The position numbers and the translations under genes are program-made. Source: JBICHN01 sp043101845 (GTDB lineage: Bacteria; Planctomycetota; Phycisphaerae; Phycisphaerales; UBA5793). From it: a stretch of DNA of 31,653 bases. The stretch is taken from the NCBI GenBank assembly GCA_043101845.1, contig JBICHN010000003.1, positions 1-31,653 on the forward strand, in the 5' to 3' direction. Position 1 is the first letter of the stretch; each line of letters begins with the position of its first letter. Below the pieces are notes generated by a model that saw only the letters and a list, made by a program, of their open reading frames with translations, did no database searches and was not told the DNA's origin. This document shows positions 27,380 through 31,653 of the stretch, in pieces.

Positions 27380-30300
27380 TAGGACCTACCGGGCTCGGGG
27401 TTGCGGGAGTGCATCGTCGGCCTCGGGAACCTGCGGAGGATCGAGAGCAAGATGGTCGAGGCGACGACGGTGCCGCCGGAGGCGACGGCGACGGCGGCGG
27501 CCGGCGTGGCCTCGGCGTCCTGAATGAGCTCGACGGCGGCGTCGAGGGCGACGGCGATGGCAACCGCGGCGGCCGGGGTCGCCTCCGAGCTCGAGCCGGC
27601 GTCGACGGCCGGGGCGATGGCCGTGGCGGCGGCCGAGGCGGCCGAGGGCGTGACGGCGTCGTCGACGGTGACGGTGACCAGGCCGCCCTCGGCGTCGCCG
27701 AGGGCTCGGATGAGGGTGCTGGCGGCGTCTTGCTCGAGCTCGACGGTGACCGGGCCGGCCGTGGCGGCCGCGGTGGCGGTGTCGGGGCGGGCCTCGGCGT
27801 CGCTATCGGTGTCGACTGTCGGGGCCTCGCCGAGGGCGCTCGAGGTCGCCGCGGTGAGAGTGACGGCGTTATCGGAGCTCGCGGCGACGGCCGGGACGGC
27901 GCCGGAGGCGGCCGCAGAGGCCGCTAGGGGCGTCGTGGCGTCGTCGACGGTGACTAGTGCGGCCTGGCCGCTAGCGGCCGCCAGGGCGCCGCCAGGGGCG
28001 GCCTCGGCGTCGCTATCGGTGTCCACCGCGGGCGGCCGGCCGGTAGCGGCGGCCGTAGCGGCCGTCGGGTCGGCGTCGGCGTTGCTGCCGGCCGTGGCCT
28101 CGGTGGTGCCTCCGAGGGCGCTCGAGGTCGCCGCGGTGAGGGTGACGGCGTCGTCGACGGTGACCTCGGGGTCGATTGACGGCGGCGGGTCGGCGTCGCC
28201 GATGGCGGCCGGTGGCGAGACGGTGGCGCTAGAGACGTTGGTAACGGAGACGATGCCGGCGATGGCCGTGGCCTCGGCGGCCGCCGGGGCGGCCTGGCCG
28301 GCAGACTCGGCGGTTACGTTGCCCGCGGTGGCGGAGCTCGAGCCGATGGCGGCGGCCGGTGTCGCCTCGCGGTCGGAGCCGGCCTCGACGGTGCCAGCGG
28401 TGGCGGTGACGACGGCGTCGGCGGCGGTGAGGGTGACGGCGTCGTTGGTGACTGCCGTGGCGGAGCCGTGCGCCGTCGCGGCGGCCGTCGCCGAGCTCGG
28501 GGCGGCCTGGTCGTCGGTGACGGCGGCGACGGTGACGGTGCCGGCCGTAGCGGTGGCCGGTGCCGAGCTCGGTGTCGCCTCGGCCTCGGAGACGGCCTCC
28601 GCGGTGCCGTGCGCCGTCGCGGCGGCCGTGGCGGCCGAGGGCGCCGTAGCGGCGTTGGTGACGGCCGTGGCGGAGCCGTGGGCGGTAGCGGCGGCTGTGG
28701 CGGCGGTGAGGGTTACGGCGTCGTCGCCGCCGGCCTCCAGGTCGACGGGGCCAATCCATCCAAGCTGTGAGGACTGGAGGGCGTGCTCGGCGGTCCAGAA
28801 TTGCCAGGGCGTGCCGGGGTCGGCGGTGACGAACGGGCCAAACTCTGCGTCGCGGATGTAGTCGGCGCCGGTGTCGTCGACTGATGTGGCGAGCGGCGTC
28901 GTGCTGTGGAGCTCGTAGAGCCGCGTTTCTAGCTCGTCGGGGCCAGGGCCGAGGGAGCCGTCCGCGCTGTAATGCCACTCGAGGCGGTAGGTCGTGCCGG
29001 CGGTGAGTAGGCCGAGGTCGGTGGAGTCGGCGGCCTGGTCGTCCTTTACCCATAGGTGGCCGTCGGTTTTGAGCTCCCATAGCCCGCGGTTCGGCGCGAA
29101 CGCGCCGGGTAGGTGCGCGATCTGAGCGTTGGCGCCGGGTAGCTGATTGAAACGGAAGTAGAAACGGCCGTAGATGACGACGGGGTAGTAGCCGCCAGGG
29201 TGCGACGGCGGCGCCGGCGAGTTGTCGAGGGAGACGGACACCTGGGCGGAGCTAGAGCCGCCGGAGCCGTGGTCATGGCGAACCCACTTGTTAGCGCCAG
29301 GTGCGGGCCAGGGGCCGCCTCCGCCGAATACTGAGGGCTCGTCGACGGTGACGGATGAGAAGGCGAGGCCCGAAGTGTCGACGGCGTCGAAGTAGTAGTC
29401 GCCGGCGTTGATCGCGGCCTCGTCGGCGCCGTCGACAATCGAAGTCCATTCGTAGAGGCCCTCGTTGCCGACCTCGGGGCCGCCCTGGGCTTGGGCGTTA
29501 GCGGCGGCGGGTGTCGCCGAGTTGTTGCCTCCGCCCTCGGTGGTGACTACCGGGGTTGCGCCGGTGGCGCCGGCGTTAGCGGCGGCGGGGTAGGCCTGCG
29601 CCGAGGCCTCGAGTTGGTCGAGCCAGGCCTCGAGGGTGGCGAAGTTGTCGTAGACGTAAACGGTGTCGTGTGGGTAGCTCGGGATTGTCGTGTAGGTCGG
29701 CCGCTGCCAGTGTGAGAGGCCGCTCGGGTGTAGGCCGGCCTGGACAGGCGCCGAGTCGGAGAGTAGGCCGTCGACGTTGATGGCTGTTTGGTAGACGCCG
29801 GTGCCGGTGCCGTTGTGTGGGTAGCCGATGACGTCGAGGGCGTCCTCGAGGGCCTTGATACCGGCGTTGTAGTTGACTGTCTCGCCGCCGTCGCCGTAGT
29901 TGCGGATCGGGGGCGCCCATCGGCCGGCTCCCCAACGCGCCTCGACGTAGCCGAGGGCCATGCCGTGAAGCTGGCTCGCGAAGTAGGTGTCGCCGTCGTA
30001 GAGGCGGCCGGCGGTGCCCTCGAGCATGTCGTCGATGTCGAACTCGCCGAGGGGCTCCGAGGTCGCGTAGCCGGTCGGGTCGGTGTTGCCGCCGGCGTAG
30101 GCGCGGTGGGCGACGAACATATTGCCGTTGTAGGCGACGGTGAGGGTGATGCTTGTGGGGCCGTCCCACATAAACACGCCGCGGGGTCGCGGCTGGACGG
30201 TGCGGCCTTGCGTGTAGACGAAGTCGGGGGAGCTCGAGGGCTCGGCGGCGCGTCGGGTGACGGAGCCGTCGGGGTTGGTGTAGGCCCACTGATGGGTCCG

Positions 30301-31446
30301 TTGGTCGTCATAGACCAGGGCGTACTCGAGGGCTATGTGGGCTCCGGCGCTGTAACCCTGGAGGGTAATGAAGTCAGGGTCGAGGGCGGCCTGGAGCTCG
30401 GCGGGTTTACCGGCCGGCGTGTTGCCGCCGTCGGAGTCGGTGAGCCAGGTGAGGGCCATGCCGAGGTCCTGCACGGGCATCGGGTGGCTGTAATCGTTGT
30501 CGTTGCCCTCGGTGGGCGGACTGTTCGACGTGTTGAGGTCCGTTAGGGAGTAGCGGACGGCGATGACGGTGTAGCCGCGGCGGAGTAGGTAGTCGCGGTG
30601 GGCAACGCTGATGGTGTCCTCGGAGCCCTCGAAGAATGCGCCGCCGTGGACGTAGACGCCGACGCGGCGGCCGGCGGAATCGTCATAGTCGACGGTCCAG
30701 GGCTCGTAGATGTCGAGGTAGCGGCGGAACCTGTTGCCGGTCCTCGAGTTGTCGCGGTCGTAGTTGACGTTTTGGGTGTTCCAGTAGCCCACTCCGCCCT
30801 CGGCGGAGGCCGTCGCCGCGGCCGGTGAGGCGGACGCGTTGGTCGCCGGTGCGTCGTAGTCAAAGTTGAGCGTCGAGTAGGAGAGGGTGGCCCATAGGGA
30901 CGTCTCGAGACACTTGAAGCGGTACGCGTTGCCGACGTTGCCGGAGCCGGTCGGGTCCACTAGGACCATCGTGACGATGTAGTCACCGTTGCCGTCGTCG
31001 ACGGCGTCGGTGATTGCGGCGTCGAGGGCGGCGGAGAGGTCGGGAGAGTCCTGGTCGCCGAATCCGAGGCCGGCGGCGAATAGCCAGGGGACAGGCGTGT
31101 AGCCGTCCGAGACGAATTGGGTGCGGATCGCGAGGGAGTCGACGGTCGTGCTAAAGGCGCCCTGGTCGGGGCCGATGTAGACCTGGCCGGTGATCGCGTT
31201 CCCGCCGCTCTGGTCGTGACTGATGCCGACGGTGAGGGTGGCGGAGCTAACGCCGGTGCCGGCGACGACGGCGTCGCGGATGGCGCCGCTGATCTTGAAT
31301 CGCCACGCGGGCCAATACTGGAGGGTCCCGACGTGACGGCGAAACCAGATAGTGCCGGAGCCGTCGTTAGTCCAGTTGCCGGCGCCGTTGTCCTGGCCGT
31401 AACTGTCGTCGAGGGCGACAATGTCGCCGCTGTTGGCCGTGGGCAT
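27379..31446 (-). CDS. Giant tail protein with embedded alpha/beta-hydrolase (putative esterase/depolymerase)
   Basis: 1355 aa from the ATG at 31444-31446 with CTAGG and GAAAGG upstream. Residues 1-195: a beta domain (ATLTVGISHDQSGGNAITGQ). ~240-610: an alpha/beta-hydrolase with oxyanion-hole motif HGGAF (267-271) and nucleophile elbow GYSAG (Ser366); H593 (YPHDTVY) is a candidate catalytic His, the Asp is unclear. ~660-895: a lectin/LamG-like jelly roll (RFYFRFNQLPGANAQIAHLP, WELKTDGHLWVKDD). ~905-1335: Ala/Thr/Val-rich repeats. Single repeat-like linkers also separate the domains (~200-216 and ~618-655). The end is basic (LLSILRRFPRPTMHSRNP). Likely a tail-tip enzyme that deacylates or cleaves host surface glycan; substrate unknown. 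Confidence 0.85.
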   Translation of the reverse strand: MPTANSGDIVALDDSYGQDNGAGNWTNDGSGTIWFRRHVGTLQYWPAWRFKISGAIRDAVVAGTGVSSATLTVGISHDQSGGNAITGQVYIGPDQGAFSTTVDSLAIRTQFVSDGYTPVPWLFAAGLGFGDQDSPDLSAALDAAITDAVDDGNGDYIVTMVLVDPTGSGNVGNAYRFKCLETSLWATLSYSTLNFDYDAPATNASASPAAATASAEGGVGYWNTQNVNYDRDNSRTGNRFRRYLDIYEPWTVDYDDSAGRRVGVYVHGGAFFEGSEDTISVAHRDYLLRRGYTVIAVRYSLTDLNTSNSPPTEGNDNDYSHPMPVQDLGMALTWLTDSDGGNTPAGKPAELQAALDPDFITLQGYSAGAHIALEYALVYDDQRTHQWAYTNPDGSVTRRAAEPSSSPDFVYTQGRTVQPRPRGVFMWDGPTSITLTVAYNGNMFVAHRAYAGGNTDPTGYATSEPLGEFDIDDMLEGTAGRLYDGDTYFASQLHGMALGYVEARWGAGRWAPPIRNYGDGGETVNYNAGIKALEDALDVIGYPHNGTGTGVYQTAINVDGLLSDSAPVQAGLHPSGLSHWQRPTYTTIPSYPHDTVYVYDNFATLEAWLDQLEASAQAYPAAANAGATGATPVVTTEGGGNNSATPAAANAQAQGGPEVGNEGLYEWTSIVDGADEAAINAGDYYFDAVDTSGLAFSSVTVDEPSVFGGGGPWPAPGANKWVRHDHGSGGSSSAQVSVSLDNSPAPPSHPGGYYPVVIYGRFYFRFNQLPGANAQIAHLPGAFAPNRGLWELKTDGHLWVKDDQAADSTDLGLLTAGTTYRLEWHYSADGSLGPGPDELETRLYELHSTTPLATSVDDTGADYIRDAEFGPFVTADPGTPWQFWTAEHALQSSQLGWIGPVDLEAGGDDAVTLTAATAAATAHGSATAVTNAATAPSAATAAATAHGTAEAVSEAEATPSSAPATATAGTVTVAAVTDDQAAPSSATAAATAHGSATAVTNDAVTLTAADAVVTATAGTVEAGSDREATPAAAIGSSSATAGNVTAESAGQAAPAAAEATAIAGIVSVTNVSSATVSPPAAIGDADPPPSIDPEVTVDDAVTLTAATSSALGGTTEATAGSNADADPTAATAAATGRPPAVDTDSDAEAAPGGALAAASGQAALVTVDDATTPLAASAAASGAVPAVAASSDNAVTLTAATSSALGEAPTVDTDSDAEARPDTATAAATAGPVTVELEQDAASTLIRALGDAEGGLVTVTVDDAVTPSAASAAATAIAPAVDAGSSSEATPAAAVAIAVALDAAVELIQDAEATPAAAVAVASGGTVVASTILLSILRRFPRPTMHSRNPEPGRS
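27460..28740 (-). repeat. Degenerate Ala/Thr-rich coding repeats in the giant tail protein
   Basis: About 430 residues of repeats of roughly 20-25 aa, each with an acidic start, an A-A-x-A-x-A core and a Val-rich end (for example DDAVTLTAATSSALG, AVDTDSDAEAAPGGALAAAS, VTVDDAVTPSAASAAATA). Some units are near identical: TLTAATSSALG and VDTDSDAEA both occur twice. They probably form a long stalk or coiled fibre. The bases favour GGCGGCC-type strings, so recombination between units could change its length. Confidence 0.75.
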
Positions 31447-31471
31447 GACCTAGCCGCCTTTCGGGGAGAGT

Positions 31472-31510
31472 GCCGGCGAGCTCGAGGCGGGCGAGCTCGA
31501 GCTCGCCGGC
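31472..31510 (-). terminator. 15-bp perfect hairpin upstream of the giant tail gene
   Basis: GCCGGCGAGCTCGAG (31472-31486) and CTCGAGCTCGCCGGC (31496-31510) form a perfect stem with a 9-nt loop. On the circular map it lies between the stop of the 12-479 gene and the Shine-Dalgarno of the giant tail gene. No U-run follows. It may partly terminate late transcription or set the level of the tail protein. Confidence 0.55.
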
Positions 31511-31512
31511 GT

Positions 31513-31653
31513 GGCGGCGAGGGTCACACGGTCACTACAAATATTCCGTTGGACGCATCCCAGGTGATCGTCAGAGTTCCGCCGATGACCTGTTTGCCGG
31601 AGCCGAAGGCGAGGGCGGCGACGAGCAAGTCGGAGGCGTGCGTCGTGTTGAAC
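31513..31653. repeat. Direct terminal repeat, copy 2 (holds a fragment of the 12-479 gene)
   Basis: Exact copy of bases 1-141. Read on the minus strand it contains only the last part (about 43 codons) of the structural protein encoded at 12-479. It should be collapsed with copy 1 when the genome is circularised, and should not be annotated as a separate broken gene. Confidence 0.9.

Noticed and set aside
27460..28740. Repeat array considered as a CRISPR or intergenic satellite
   Set aside because: The repeats are degenerate, in frame, have no constant spacer pattern, and continue the open reading frame of the tail protein.
27524..28861. 445-codon plus-strand frame opposite the repeat region of the giant tail gene
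   Set aside because: Ala/Val/Ser-rich mirror of the repeats on the other strand, without a ribosome site or transcription context.
27379..31446. Tail hydrolase as a LysB lysis enzyme
   Set aside because: It lies inside a giant protein with lectin-like and repeat domains, away from the lysis genes; LysB is a free-standing protein of a few hundred residues.
1..31653. tRNA genes and integrase/attachment site
   Set aside because: I saw no cloverleaf-like sequence with a TTCRANYC arm and no tyrosine or serine recombinase motif; hence no attP is proposed.

Overview
The window reads as one complete, circularly assembled genome of a small siphovirus that infects a high-G+C actinobacterium. The last 141 bases (31513-31653) repeat the first 141 exactly, so the unique length is about 31,512 bp and the gene at 12-479 is contiguous with the one at 27379-31446. 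Four things point to an actinobacterial host: a WhiB-type Fe-S regulator, DnaA boxes of the form TTGTCCACA, promoters that appear to give leaderless mRNAs, and very G+C-rich sequence. Apart from one gene (26839-27054), everything is on the minus strand, so transcription runs from high to low coordinates.

Early half (26722 down to 18181). A divergent control region (26723-26838) separates a small plus-strand HTH protein from a long operon whose genes mostly overlap by ATGA. In order: an unknown protein, a DUF6884-like protein with zinc ribbons, a DNA methyltransferase, a secreted Rpf/transglycosylase-like protein, a two-TM protein, several unknowns, a WhiB protein, a PDDEXK nuclease, a Rad52/Erf-like annealing protein, two winged-helix proteins, small unknowns, a Cys-rich miniprotein and an HNH endonuclease. 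One winged-helix gene (19362-20033) carries iterons and DnaA boxes inside its coding sequence, an organisation like lambda O/ori. No polymerase, primase, helicase or integrase was recognised.

Late half (18026 down to 12, then across the junction to 27038). It begins with a 34-aa membrane peptide and a membrane-anchored PAS protein. Then come a small unknown, TerS, TerL, portal, MuF-like protein, scaffold, major capsid, head-tail connectors, tail terminator, tail tube, two tail-assembly chaperones joined by a predicted -1 frameshift, tape measure (about 100 nm tail), distal tail protein, tail-associated proteins, an amidase endolysin, an r1t-type holin, small structural proteins, a 1355-aa tail protein with an embedded alpha/beta-hydrolase, and a BppU-like beta-sandwich protein.

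The signals that stand out are: (i) apparent absence of the hexamers GAGGAG and GAAGAG on both strands, with codon choice bent to avoid them; (ii) the replication origin inside the initiator gene; (iii) a recurring -10 box placed 6-7 nt before start codons that lack a Shine-Dalgarno; (iv) the PAS protein plus 34-aa peptide; (v) the tail esterase with a long Ala/Thr-rich repeat region; (vi) a possible DNA-modification pair (DUF6884-like protein plus methyltransferase). Function calls come from motif reading only; no database search was possible.
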